Assembly (NCBI RefSeq): GCF_963675815.1
Contig: NZ_OY776574.1
Coordinates: 1,110,001-1,174,000 of the forward strand
Direction of reading: 5' to 3'
DNA from: an uncultured Desulfuromusa sp.
Lineage (GTDB): Bacteria > Desulfobacterota > Desulfuromonadia > Desulfuromonadales > Geopsychrobacteraceae
DNA: 64,000 bases
Shown: piece by piece, positions 8,151 to 16,233 of the stretch
How the letters are laid out: each line of letters begins with the position of its first letter
Numbering within the stretch: position 1 is the stretch's first letter
Position numbers and translations under genes: made by a program
The notes under the pieces: model-generated
Database searches by the model: none
What the model saw: the letters and a program-made list of their open reading frames with translations, nothing else
Told to the model about the DNA's origin: nothing

Positions 8151-8813
8151 ATGACACCACTTGATTTAAGCATCACGACTATGGCGATGGCTATTTTTGC
8201 GGGCATCGCCAGTATTGCGTCGCCTTGCGTGCTGCCGGTTATCCCTATTGTTATCACAGGGACGGAAAACGACCATAAACACCGTCCTCTTTTGATTGTG
8301 CTGGGTTTAAGCCTCAGCTTTATGGCAATGGGTTTGATGACTTCGCTGTTTGGTGCAGCGATCGCCGGAGTTATGCCGTTGCTGGAAAAAGCCGCAGGCA
8401 TAATGATCATTCTTTTTGGTGTGCTGATGTTGTTTGACATCAACCTCTTTAAAAGGTTAACCCTCTTCTCCAATATTCAAAATCACAGTCAAGGTCGCTG
8501 GGCAGGATTGATCATGGGCTCAACGTTGGGATTGGTCTGGATTCCCTGTGTCGGGCCAATGTTGGCAGGGGTCCTGACTCTGGTTGCTACTGACGGCAGA
8601 CTTTCAACCGGTATCATCTTATTGGCTTGTTATTCCCTGGGATTTGCTATCCCCATGTTACTGCTGGGCTACGCCTCGCAAACGGTTCGACAAAAAATCA
8701 AGCAGGCCAATGCCCACCCCCTTATTATCCGCTTTATCAGTAGTGGAATCTTAATTATTTTTGGTGTTCTCATTCTCACCAAAGGAATGCTTAGCTTCGG
8801 GGGATTGTTTTAA
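8151..8813 (+). CDS. CcdA/DsbD-like membrane thiol-electron transporter
   Basis: A 220-residue inner-membrane protein of the cytochrome c biogenesis transmembrane (DsbD/CcdA) family, moving electrons from cytoplasmic thioredoxin to periplasmic thiol proteins. Six hydrophobic segments are visible. The two conserved cysteines are present in equivalent positions: SIASPCVLPVIPIV in segment 1 and VWIPCVGPMLAG in segment 4. The ATG at 8151 is chosen because it begins the membrane domain directly after the preceding stop; an earlier in-frame start would read through the lipoprotein gene. The pairing suggests it services the neighbouring thioredoxin-like lipoprotein. Confidence 0.87.
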   Translation: MTPLDLSITTMAMAIFAGIASIASPCVLPVIPIVITGTENDHKHRPLLIVLGLSLSFMAMGLMTSLFGAAIAGVMPLLEKAAGIMIILFGVLMLFDINLFKRLTLFSNIQNHSQGRWAGLIMGSTLGLVWIPCVGPMLAGVLTLVATDGRLSTGIILLACYSLGFAIPMLLLGYASQTVRQKIKQANAHPLIIRFISSGILIIFGVLILTKGMLSFGGLF

Positions 8814-8826
8814 TCCGGATATCATT

Positions 8827-10050
8827 TCAACTCTGATCATAAGGACGCTCAACTTCGCCCAGCAACTGGACATCAACCTCATCATCATGAGAAAAACGTG
8901 TTTGTTCTGCTGCTAAGATGGCTATGGCATTGGCCCTGATCATGGTACTGAGAATCCCGGTATTCTGGTCACCCGCACTTTTTGCCACCAAACCCGTTGC
9001 GGTTTTTTCTACCCTGACCCGCAAAAAACGTGTTTTGCCGGATTCGTTGGCAAGAACCCCTCTTACCCTGGCTTTATTGAGCGGTCTCAGAACCTCCTGA
9101 TACCCCATCATTTTCAACAACGCCGGCCGAACCAGCTCTTCAAATCCAATCATGCTGGAAACGGGATTTCCCGGCAGCGAAAAAACCGGTTTCCCCTGCT
9201 GCAGTCCAAAAGCTGTCGGCCCGCCCGGTTTCATGGAGACTTTCCAGAAAACAGGCTTCACTCCAGCATTTTCCAGTGCTTCACGAACCAGATCCCGATC
9301 GCCTGTCGAGACCCCGGCGGAGGTTATCAGCACATCGGCCTTAAGCCCCAAGGCAATCTTTTCTCCCAGACTTTCGTCGTTATCCTGAGCGATACCGAGC
9401 AGTACCGGTGTTGCCCCTATCTCTTTAACAGCAGCAGCCAACGACCAGGAATTACCATCGATAATCTGACCTGCGGCAGGGATCTCACCGGGAGCAACCA
9501 ATTCATCACCTGTTGATAAAATAGCAACCCGAGGACGCCTGAAAACCGGTATCGATTCAAGGGAGAAAGAAGCCAACAGGTTGATCTCTGCCGGGCGAAG
9601 AACTGAACCTGTTGAAATCATAACCTCGTCTGCTGAAATATCACTCCCCCGGAAGCGGATATAATCGCCATGCTTCACTGCTTTCTTAATTGTCACACGC
9701 TCGCCATCAAACTCAGTATTTTCGATGGGAACCACAGCATCGCAACCGGCAGGGATCGGAGCACCGGTCATAATTCTTACCGCTGTTCCGGGACGGACTG
9801 AAAATCCCTCGGCACTTGATCCGGCAGGAATATATCCAGCAACCAATAATTGGACAAAATGCCGGCAACTTAAGGCATTGACGGCAAAACCATCCATTTC
9901 AGAATTGTCCCATCGAGGCATATCCCAGCGTGCATGAAAATCCCTGGTGAGAATCCGGCCAACCAGATCGACTAATGGCACCGATTCCGCTTCAAGCTGA
10001 AGAGTATTGTCCAAGATTAAATTTCTTGCGTCCAAAAAACTTTTAATCAT
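8827..10050 (-). CDS. moeA: Molybdopterin molybdenumtransferase MoeA
   Basis: Inserts molybdate (or tungstate) into adenylylated pyranopterin in the cytoplasm. The 407-residue protein has the family length and order: N-terminal domain with MPRWDNSEMDGFAVN, the TGAPIPAGCDAVVPIENT segment near residue 95, the MoCF-binding domain with ILSTGDELVAPGE near 185, SAGVSTGDRDLV near 250, and SLPGNPVSSMIGFEELV near 300, then the C-terminal beta domain. It is the third gene after moaA and the moaE-like gene on the minus strand, facing the tungsten-type AOR operon, so it likely supplies that enzyme. Confidence 0.93.
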   Translation of the reverse strand: MIKSFLDARNLILDNTLQLEAESVPLVDLVGRILTRDFHARWDMPRWDNSEMDGFAVNALSCRHFVQLLVAGYIPAGSSAEGFSVRPGTAVRIMTGAPIPAGCDAVVPIENTEFDGERVTIKKAVKHGDYIRFRGSDISADEVMISTGSVLRPAEINLLASFSLESIPVFRRPRVAILSTGDELVAPGEIPAAGQIIDGNSWSLAAAVKEIGATPVLLGIAQDNDESLGEKIALGLKADVLITSAGVSTGDRDLVREALENAGVKPVFWKVSMKPGGPTAFGLQQGKPVFSLPGNPVSSMIGFEELVRPALLKMMGYQEVLRPLNKARVRGVLANESGKTRFLRVRVEKTATGLVAKSAGDQNTGILSTMIRANAIAILAAEQTRFSHDDEVDVQLLGEVERPYDQS

Positions 10051-10061
10051 AGATATCGTCT

Positions 10062-10424
10062 TTATTCACAAATCTCATGTTTATCAATTGCTTCACTTTT
10101 AATCCGATCAAGCAACAATGACAGGGCGGGTTTGACATTCTCACGAATATCACCGGCAACGATCAGAAACAGCAGATCATCTCCCGGCTGCATCACTCCG
10201 GAACGCGTCTCGACAACAACCTTGTAAATTCCCTTCAGCTGTTCCACTTCAGCACGAATCTGCTCAACTTTCTCTGTTTTGACAGTAACATCAATGCGGC
10301 TTACAGAAGAATGATCGCTACGTGACCAACCACGCACAATCCCGTTATGAACCAGAATCATGCCCACATTTTGAGCAAACTCAGGATCCTGTTTCAGCAT
10401 TGCTATCGTTTTGGAAATATCCAT
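10062..10424 (-). CDS. MoaE-like molybdopterin synthase large-subunit homologue
   Basis: A 120-residue protein. The N-terminal part (GMILVHNGIVRGWSR) and the C-terminal part (ETRSGVMQPGDDLLFLIVAGDIREN followed by a helix) follow the MoaE pattern, in which MoaE with MoaD inserts the dithiolene sulfurs into precursor Z. It is somewhat shorter than classical MoaE (about 150) and diverges in the middle, and I do not see the usual C-terminal P-x-W-K-x-E catalytic motif, so activity is uncertain. It lies between moaA and moeA in one minus-strand operon, which supports a cofactor role. Confidence 0.65.
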   Translation of the reverse strand: MDISKTIAMLKQDPEFAQNVGMILVHNGIVRGWSRSDHSSVSRIDVTVKTEKVEQIRAEVEQLKGIYKVVVETRSGVMQPGDDLLFLIVAGDIRENVKPALSLLLDRIKSEAIDKHEICE

Positions 10425-10469
10425 TGCCGGCCCCTTGGAAATAAATTGATTCAGTTTTCTCCAGAAGAT

Positions 10470-11447
10470 TTATCCACCAATCTGCGCCATGGTGAAGGGT
10501 GAGTATTCGGCAGAAAGAGAATTCAACGAGTGACAGGCAGGCTTACCAAGAACCAGATGCTTTAAGGTTCCAGCAATATCGGCAATATTTTCTGTAGCCA
10601 ATAATGGTTTCAAATCAAATTCATGGTCTGAAAAAAGGCAGGCTCTAACCATCCCTGATGCGGTGATACGAATCCGGTTACAGTCCCGGCAAAAGTGCCC
10701 GGATAACGGAGCAATGACGCCAATGCATCCTTGAGCTCCAGCAATGGCAAACTCCTCTGCCGGACCAGCCAAAGCGCCGCGGTCAACGGAATGAAGAGAA
10801 TAATGTTCATTCAGACGCTGTAAAATCTCCTGGCTGGATACGACCAGTGAACGCCAGTTCTCATCTTTCATTGTCGGCATATATTCTATGAAACGAACAG
10901 TGCAATCGTGCTCCCGGGTTAATTTGGCAAAGTCGAGGATTTCATTATCATTAAAGCCGCGCATCACCACCATATTGATCTTGTAAGGAAGTTTGGCTTT
11001 TTCCGCAGCAGCAATTCCCGCCAATACTTTCGGGAGCAGATCACGTCGGGTTAATTGTGAAAACATCTCCGGCTGTAAGGAATCAAGACTGATATTAAGG
11101 CGCTGCACCCCCACATCTTTTAATTCCTGCGCCATCTCTGACAAGAGCACACCGTTGGTGGTGAGGACCAGCTGCTTTAAACCGGAAATCTTTGCCAGTT
11201 GCTCAAGAAAGGGAAGAACTCCGGCCCTGACCAGAGGTTCACCACCGGTCACCCGAATTTTTTCAATTCCCAGAGAAACAGCCGCTTCAGCAATGAGCAA
11301 GAATTGTTCATACGTCAATATCTCGGCGTGCCCAACCTTTTCAACCCCGTCAGCAGGCATACAATAAACGCAGCGCATGTTGCAGCGATCGGTTATGGAT
11401 AACCGTAAGTAATTAATTTTTCTGCCGAATTTATCGTCTAAATGCAT
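10470..11447 (-). CDS. moaA: GTP 3',8-cyclase MoaA
   Basis: Radical SAM enzyme that starts pyranopterin cofactor synthesis from GTP in the cytoplasm. In its 325 residues the N-terminal cluster motif is CNMRCVYCMP (Cys near 18, 22, 25), the SAM region has VTGGEPLVR, and the C-terminal cluster motif is CRDCNRIRITASGMVRAC near 255-272. The extreme C-terminus ends in Gly-Gly (AQIGG), which is required for activity in characterised MoaA. First gene of moaA-moaE-like-moeA, divergent from the aor operon. Confidence 0.95.
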   Translation of the reverse strand: MHLDDKFGRKINYLRLSITDRCNMRCVYCMPADGVEKVGHAEILTYEQFLLIAEAAVSLGIEKIRVTGGEPLVRAGVLPFLEQLAKISGLKQLVLTTNGVLLSEMAQELKDVGVQRLNISLDSLQPEMFSQLTRRDLLPKVLAGIAAAEKAKLPYKINMVVMRGFNDNEILDFAKLTREHDCTVRFIEYMPTMKDENWRSLVVSSQEILQRLNEHYSLHSVDRGALAGPAEEFAIAGAQGCIGVIAPLSGHFCRDCNRIRITASGMVRACLFSDHEFDLKPLLATENIADIAGTLKHLVLGKPACHSLNSLSAEYSPFTMAQIGG

Positions 11448-11500
11448 AAACCATCGCTCTCATCCCCGTTAAAAACACTAAAGATTAGCACATAATCTTC

Positions 11501-11528
11501 TTGTTGAAAAATCAAAAGCTGTTATAAT
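11501..11528 (+). promoter_or_regulatory. Sigma-70-type promoter of the aor operon
   Basis: TTGTTG (11501-11506) and TATAAT (11523-11528) are 16 bases apart. Transcription would start near 11535, leaving a leader of about 105 bases before aorA. That leader has GGGGG (11550-11554) and a CCCC run (11601-11604) that could close a structure; I could not match it to a known riboswitch. The gene has an AAGGAGG ribosome site. Confidence 0.5.
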
Positions 11529-11639
11529 TTTAGCTTGAGTGAAAATCGGGGGAAGATACTGACCTGCCGCAAAAACGCGAAGCATCAACCCCTTTTCATT
11601 GCCTGCCACCCAAACGTTAATACTCCAAGGAGGTAGAAC

Positions 11640-12119
11640 ATGCAGAAACTGATCCGCATCGAACCATCGAAGTGTATTGGCTGCAAAACCTGCGAGCTGG
11701 CTTGTTCCTTCAAGCACACCGGGGAATTTGCTCCAAGTCGTTCACGTATCTACAATGAAGTTTTTCTCGATGAGGCCAAATTTATCACCGTAACCTGTAT
11801 GCAGTGTGATGACCCCTGGTGTATTAAAGCCTGCCCCAAATCTGCTATCAGCAAAGAAATGCCCTCCGGTGTCGTTATTGTCGATAAAGATCGTTGTGTC
11901 GGTTGCAGGACCTGTGTCAGCGCCTGTCCGTTCGGGATGATTAAATATGTTCCATCCCTGGGCAAAGTTGATAAATGCGACCTTTGCGGTGGCGATACTC
12001 CGGAATGTGTCGCTTTTTGCCCGACGGGCTGCCTCTCCCTGGAAGAAGAGGATAAGCCGCTGCGGCAAAAAGTGCTGCGTTTCGTTAATGCAATGAAAGA
12101 CGGACAGATGGAGGCGTGA
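11640..12119 (+). CDS. aorA: Aldehyde oxidoreductase iron-sulfur subunit (AorA-like, 4x[4Fe-4S])
   Basis: A 159-residue electron-transfer subunit with sixteen cysteines in four ferredoxin-type groups: CIGCKTCELAC, CMQCDDPWCIKAC, CVGCRTCVSAC and CDLCGGDTPECVAFC. This is the polyferredoxin arrangement of the small subunit of the three-part AorABC enzyme of Aromatoleum and of related HycB/HybA-type proteins. It passes electrons between the tungsten site of AorB and the FAD subunit. The gene ends one base before aorB. Confidence 0.85.
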   Translation: MQKLIRIEPSKCIGCKTCELACSFKHTGEFAPSRSRIYNEVFLDEAKFITVTCMQCDDPWCIKACPKSAISKEMPSGVVIVDKDRCVGCRTCVSACPFGMIKYVPSLGKVDKCDLCGGDTPECVAFCPTGCLSLEEEDKPLRQKVLRFVNAMKDGQMEA

Positions 12120-12120
12120 T

Positions 12121-13938
12121 ATGAGTAGATTCGATCTTAAAGGATGGCAAGGGAAACTGTTACGCGTCGACCTGACGGCCGGAACCTGTACAGATGAAGT
12201 TCTCAATGAGCAATGGGCGAAAGAGTATCTCGGTGGACGTGGCTTAGGAACCAAATATTTTGTTGAAGAAGTCGCTGCGGATGTTGATCCTTTTTCCTCT
12301 GAAAATAAACTGATCCTGGCCGCCGGACCGCTCACCGGAACCTATGGTGCTGCAAATGGCCGTTACATGGTCATTACCAAATCACCGCTGTCCGGAACTA
12401 TTTCCAGTTCAAATTCCGGGGGATATTTTCCCTCTGAGCTCCGCTATGCCGGCTACGATATGATTATCTTTGAAGGTAAAGCCGAGTATCCCTCTTATTT
12501 GCAGATCCACAACAACAAAGCTCAACTGGTGGGTGCGGTTCATCTTTGGGGGCAGTCAACTCAAGCGACAGAAGATCAGATTCTCGCCGAGTTTCACGGC
12601 GATGCTAAAGTTGCCTGTATCGGTCCTGCCGGTGAAAATCTGGTCAGCTTTGCTGCCATTATCAACGACAAGCATCGTGCCGCCGGACGTTCCGGAATTG
12701 GTGCGGTTATGGGAAGCAAAAATCTCAAAGCCATTGCCGTCCGGGGAACAGGCGGGGTTAAGATTGCCGATCCGGCAGCGTATCGAGAAGCAGCTCTTGA
12801 GGCCTATGGCATGCTGAAACAAAATCCCGTCTCCGGCGAAGGGCTCCCAGCTCTGGGCACACCGGTTCTTGTCAACGTCATCAATCAACTGGGAGCCTTA
12901 CCTACACGCAATTTCCAGAAAGACACCTTTGATGGAGCCGAAGCCATTTCCGGAGAAACCCTGGCCTCAACTTATTTGAAACGTAACAAAGGCTGTATGG
13001 GATGTATTATCGGCTGTGGCCGGGTCACCGGTTTATCAGGATCTCGCTTTGGCGGTGAAGGCGAAGGTCCGGAATATGAAAGTATCTTTTCACTGGGGTC
13101 AGCCTGCGGAGTTGACGATTTGGCGGCAATAACCAAAGCCAACTATATCTGCAATGAATATGGCATGGATACCATCAGTGTCGGGGCAACGGTCGCTTGT
13201 GCCATGGAATTGGCAGAAAAAGGTTTAGTCAGTGAAGAAGAGGTTGGGATGACTCTCCGTTTTGGTGATGCTGACGCAATGGTTAAACTTGTTGAAATGA
13301 CAGCCAAGCGGGAAGGTTTCGGTGAGAAGCTCGCGATGGGATCCTACCGGCTGGCCGAAAGCTACGGCGCTCCGGAACTGTCAATGTCAGTGAAAAAACT
13401 TGAATTCCCCGCTTACGATGGTCGAGGAATCCAGGGAATAGGGCTGAACTATGCAACCAGTAACCGTGGTGCCTGTCATGTCCGCGGCTATATGATCTCT
13501 CCGGAAGTCCTCGGATTGCCCGAAAAACTGGATCCTCAGGCAACGGAAGATAAAGCTGTCTGGACCAAAATCTTTCAGGACTTTACCGCAGCCGTTGATT
13601 CTTCAGGCGTTTGTCTGTTTACAACTTTTGCTATTGGCGCTCCACAGTTCGCCAATTTCTGTACCGCTGCAACCGGAGCTGAATTTACCGAAGAAACGAT
13701 TCTGGAAATAGGTGAACGGGTCTACAATATGGAACGACTCTACAACCTTAAAGCCGGAATCGACCCATCTCAGGACACCTTGCCGAAACGAATTCTGGAA
13801 GAACCAATTGCAGATGGGCCACTCAAAGGTGAAGTCAGCAAGTTGGATCAAATGCTACCCGAATATTATCAACAACGGGGCTGGAGTACTGAAGGAATCC
13901 CAACAGGAGAGAGACTCGAAACGCTTGGTTTGGCTTAG
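12121..13938 (+). CDS. aorB: Tungsten-containing aldehyde:ferredoxin oxidoreductase catalytic subunit (AorB-like)
   Basis: Oxidises aldehydes to acids, or with low-potential electrons reduces acids, at a tungsto-bispterin site in the cytoplasm. The 605-residue length is that of the AOR family. The N-terminal FDLKGWQGKLLRVDLTAG and YLGGRGLGTKY are family signatures. The cluster ligands are visible as KGCMGCIIGCGRV (C-x2-C-x3-C near residue 290) and the distant Cys in SSGVCLFTT near 495. It follows aorA by one base. The pairing with MoaD- and MoeB-like genes downstream matches the aor operon type that makes its own pterin sulfur-transfer parts. Confidence 0.92.
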   Translation: MSRFDLKGWQGKLLRVDLTAGTCTDEVLNEQWAKEYLGGRGLGTKYFVEEVAADVDPFSSENKLILAAGPLTGTYGAANGRYMVITKSPLSGTISSSNSGGYFPSELRYAGYDMIIFEGKAEYPSYLQIHNNKAQLVGAVHLWGQSTQATEDQILAEFHGDAKVACIGPAGENLVSFAAIINDKHRAAGRSGIGAVMGSKNLKAIAVRGTGGVKIADPAAYREAALEAYGMLKQNPVSGEGLPALGTPVLVNVINQLGALPTRNFQKDTFDGAEAISGETLASTYLKRNKGCMGCIIGCGRVTGLSGSRFGGEGEGPEYESIFSLGSACGVDDLAAITKANYICNEYGMDTISVGATVACAMELAEKGLVSEEEVGMTLRFGDADAMVKLVEMTAKREGFGEKLAMGSYRLAESYGAPELSMSVKKLEFPAYDGRGIQGIGLNYATSNRGACHVRGYMISPEVLGLPEKLDPQATEDKAVWTKIFQDFTAAVDSSGVCLFTTFAIGAPQFANFCTAATGAEFTEETILEIGERVYNMERLYNLKAGIDPSQDTLPKRILEEPIADGPLKGEVSKLDQMLPEYYQQRGWSTEGIPTGERLETLGLA

Positions 13939-13961
13939 CTTTAGCAGAACTCCAAAACGGT

Positions 13962-14001
13962 TACCGCGCTCAGCAGAGAGCCATTGCTGTTGAGCGCGGT
14001 A
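13962..14001 (+). promoter_or_regulatory. Long hairpin between aorB and aorC
   Basis: TACCGCGCTCAGCAG (13962-13976) pairs with CTGTTGAGCGCGGTA (13987-14001): 15 pairs with one G-U, loop of 10 bases. It is followed by only TTTAAATC, so it could be a weak terminator, an mRNA processing site or a 3' protecting hairpin that lowers aorC relative to aorAB. Confidence 0.6.
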
Positions 14002-14036
14002 TTTAAATCGATAGCCTACCATCAGGGATAATTGCC

Positions 14037-15263
14037 ATGTCACAACAGTATGATTTTGTCGTTATAGGTAATAGTGCCGCTGGATTGCAAGCCGTGCGCA
14101 CCCTTCGTAAGCATGATCAACTGTCAACAGTTGCGCTGATTGATCGCGAAAAATATACAGCTTATTCTCGCGTTTTAACCCCCTACTATATCGGGGGCCA
14201 TATTCTTCGTGATGATCTTAATATTGTCGATTTCTCTTTCTATCAACAATTGGGGATCACCCCTGTTTTTGGTCAAGCAGTCATCTCAATTGATCCGGAA
14301 AAACATTCACTGGAACTAGCCGATGGCAACAAGATCGCTTTCAAGAAACTTCTGCTGGCAACAGGTGCGGAAGCTCGCACCCTGCCGACGTCGACACAAC
14401 GGGCTTGCGTCCTTCGCCATATTGATGATGCAGAAAAACTGGTGACCCTTTTTCAGGGGGTCACAAGCGTGACTGCTGTCGGCGCTGGGCTGGTCAGTTT
14501 GCCGCTGCTTTCACACGCTTCGGATCAGGCAGAAAAACATTTGGTTGTCGGTTCTAACCGTATCTTCAGCCGGGTTGTGGATGCTGAAACTTCGGCTATT
14601 CTGGAAGACCAGCTCAAAGCAAAGGGACTGAATATCCATAAACAAAATGACATCAGCGAAATGGTTGAGGGGAAACAATTGCTCCTCAAATTAAGCGGCG
14701 GAGAACAATTATCCAGTGACCTGCTGATCGTCGGTAAGGGAGTCAATCCTAATACTCATCTGGCCATTTCTGCAGGGCTGGAAACTGCCACTGGAGTTCT
14801 GATTAACGACAACTGTTGTAGTAGCCACCCCGATATTTATGCTGCTGGGGATGCTGCTGAAGGTTTGGACTTTATCACCGGGGAAAAAACTGTTCAGGGA
14901 AACTGGATGACAGCCGTAGAACAGGGCGAAAATGCAGCCTTGAACATGCTCGGCATTGAATGCCGTTATCAGGGGAGCATGAAAAACAATATTACCGAAA
15001 TTTTTGGGATTGACGTTGCGGCTGTTGGCTACTGCCAGGATGATGTTGCGACAGTTGTCAGTAGCTGGAACCCTGTAACCGGGCGTTCGCGCCGGGTCTT
15101 TCTTGATGAAAAACAACGTGTTGTTGGAGCCAATCTGATTGGTGAAACCAACGATGCCGGTCTTTATTACCAGTTGATCAACACCCGCAGTGTTTTCCCG
15201 GGCAAACAGATGCTGGACGGAACCGCCAATTACTCTCAGGTACAACTGCGTCTGGCTTCTTGA
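14037..15263 (+). CDS. aorC: FAD-dependent NAD(P)H oxidoreductase subunit (AorC-like)
   Basis: A 408-residue two-dinucleotide-binding-domain flavoprotein. The FAD-binding start VVIGNSAAGLQAVRTL is at residues ~7-22, the second nucleotide-binding site TAVGAGLVSLPLL near 142, and the FAD-closing motif HPDIYAAGDAAEG near 265. No active-site CxxxxC disulfide is seen, so it belongs to the NADH:acceptor (rubredoxin or nitrite reductase-like) group. Between aorAB and the MoaD/ThiF genes it fits the FAD subunit that lets AOR use NAD. It starts 98 bases after aorB, beyond a hairpin. Confidence 0.82.
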   Translation: MSQQYDFVVIGNSAAGLQAVRTLRKHDQLSTVALIDREKYTAYSRVLTPYYIGGHILRDDLNIVDFSFYQQLGITPVFGQAVISIDPEKHSLELADGNKIAFKKLLLATGAEARTLPTSTQRACVLRHIDDAEKLVTLFQGVTSVTAVGAGLVSLPLLSHASDQAEKHLVVGSNRIFSRVVDAETSAILEDQLKAKGLNIHKQNDISEMVEGKQLLLKLSGGEQLSSDLLIVGKGVNPNTHLAISAGLETATGVLINDNCCSSHPDIYAAGDAAEGLDFITGEKTVQGNWMTAVEQGENAALNMLGIECRYQGSMKNNITEIFGIDVAAVGYCQDDVATVVSSWNPVTGRSRRVFLDEKQRVVGANLIGETNDAGLYYQLINTRSVFPGKQMLDGTANYSQVQLRLAS

Positions 15264-15273
15264 GACAACAACA

Positions 15274-15558
15274 ATGATCAATATTCAATTTTATAGTCTG
15301 CTGCGTCTATTGATAAAGCGGGAAAATTTTGAGCTGCCTGCAATCAGTCAGGATGAAAATATCGGGCAGCTTCTCCAGCGCCTGCAACAACAGGTTGCAA
15401 CCCCGTTTCTACAGAAATTGCTGGATGAACAAGGGGACATGATTCTCGGAACAATTATAATGCTTAATCGACGCAATATCCATCATCTGAACAAGCTGGA
15501 AACCCCGGTTCAAGACGGTGATGTGGTTGCTCTTTTTCCTCCCGGCGCCGGGGGCTGA
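15274..15558 (+). CDS. aorD: MoaD/ThiS-family sulfur carrier (AorD-like)
   Basis: A 94-residue beta-grasp sulfur carrier ending in PGAGG; the C-terminal Gly-Gly is the site of adenylation and thiocarboxylation. The ATG at 15274 starts MINIQFYSLLRLL, the usual MoaD beginning; a longer upstream frame would overlap aorC. It probably donates dithiolene sulfur for the AOR tungstopterin, with the adjacent E1-like enzyme as its activator. It lies 10 bases after aorC. Confidence 0.85.
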   Translation: MINIQFYSLLRLLIKRENFELPAISQDENIGQLLQRLQQQVATPFLQKLLDEQGDMILGTIIMLNRRNIHHLNKLETPVQDGDVVALFPPGAGG

Positions 15559-15561
15559 CAG

Positions 15562-16233
15562 TTGTCAGAACCTGACCGCTATAATCGTCAAATCCTTCAT
15601 TGGGGGCAAGATCGACAACAGCAGCTGGAGGCAGCTACGGTCTTAATTGCAGGAATTGGGGGTCTGGGAGCAATCGTCAGCCAGTTACTCGTTCGCGCCG
15701 GAATTGGGAAACTCTATCTGGTCGATGATGGCCTGGTTGACTGGCCTGACCTTAATCGCCAGCTCCTCTACAGTGAAACTGATGTTGGCCAACCTAAGCT
15801 GACGATTGCAAAACGCAAGCTGGAACAAATCAACACAAACGTCAAAATTGAACTCTTACCCAAACATATCGGCCCCGGATTCCGACCTCCTGAAGACGCC
15901 GTCATTATTGCAGACTGTCTGGATAATTATCCCAGCCGCTTCAGCCTTGAAGCGGGGCTGAAAAACGGTTCATATCTGGTTCACGGTGGAATTGAAGGAG
16001 ATCAGGGGCAGGTTTTGACCCTGCAAAAAGGAAAGTCTCAACCATTGCAAGACATTTTTACCGGCTGCCGACAGCCTCAGGGCGATATTCCCGTTACCGG
16101 CGCTGGAGCAACAATCCTGTCCGGCTTTATGACTCATGAAATCTGCAATACAATTTTTTCTCAGCCACAACTTCTCAACCGTTTTCTGATTGTTGGTCTC
16201 AGCGATCTACATCTGACCTTTCTCGAGGTGTGA
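15562..16233 (+). CDS. aorE: ThiF/MoeB-family E1-like adenylyltransferase (AorE-like)
   Basis: Activates the C-terminal glycine of the MoaD-like protein with ATP. The 223 residues show RYNRQILHWGQ at the N-terminus, the nucleotide-binding GIGGLGAIVSQLL near 30, VDDGLVDWPDLNRQLLY near 54-70 (Asp, Arg and Gln of the family), and DCLDNYPSRF near 115. It is shorter than MoeB and I do not see the CxxC pair of the zinc site. The start is TTG at 15562, three bases after the aorD stop. The end overlaps the convergent efflux gene by 27 bases. Confidence 0.83.
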   Translation: MSEPDRYNRQILHWGQDRQQQLEAATVLIAGIGGLGAIVSQLLVRAGIGKLYLVDDGLVDWPDLNRQLLYSETDVGQPKLTIAKRKLEQINTNVKIELLPKHIGPGFRPPEDAVIIADCLDNYPSRFSLEAGLKNGSYLVHGGIEGDQGQVLTLQKGKSQPLQDIFTGCRQPQGDIPVTGAGATILSGFMTHEICNTIFSQPQLLNRFLIVGLSDLHLTFLEV

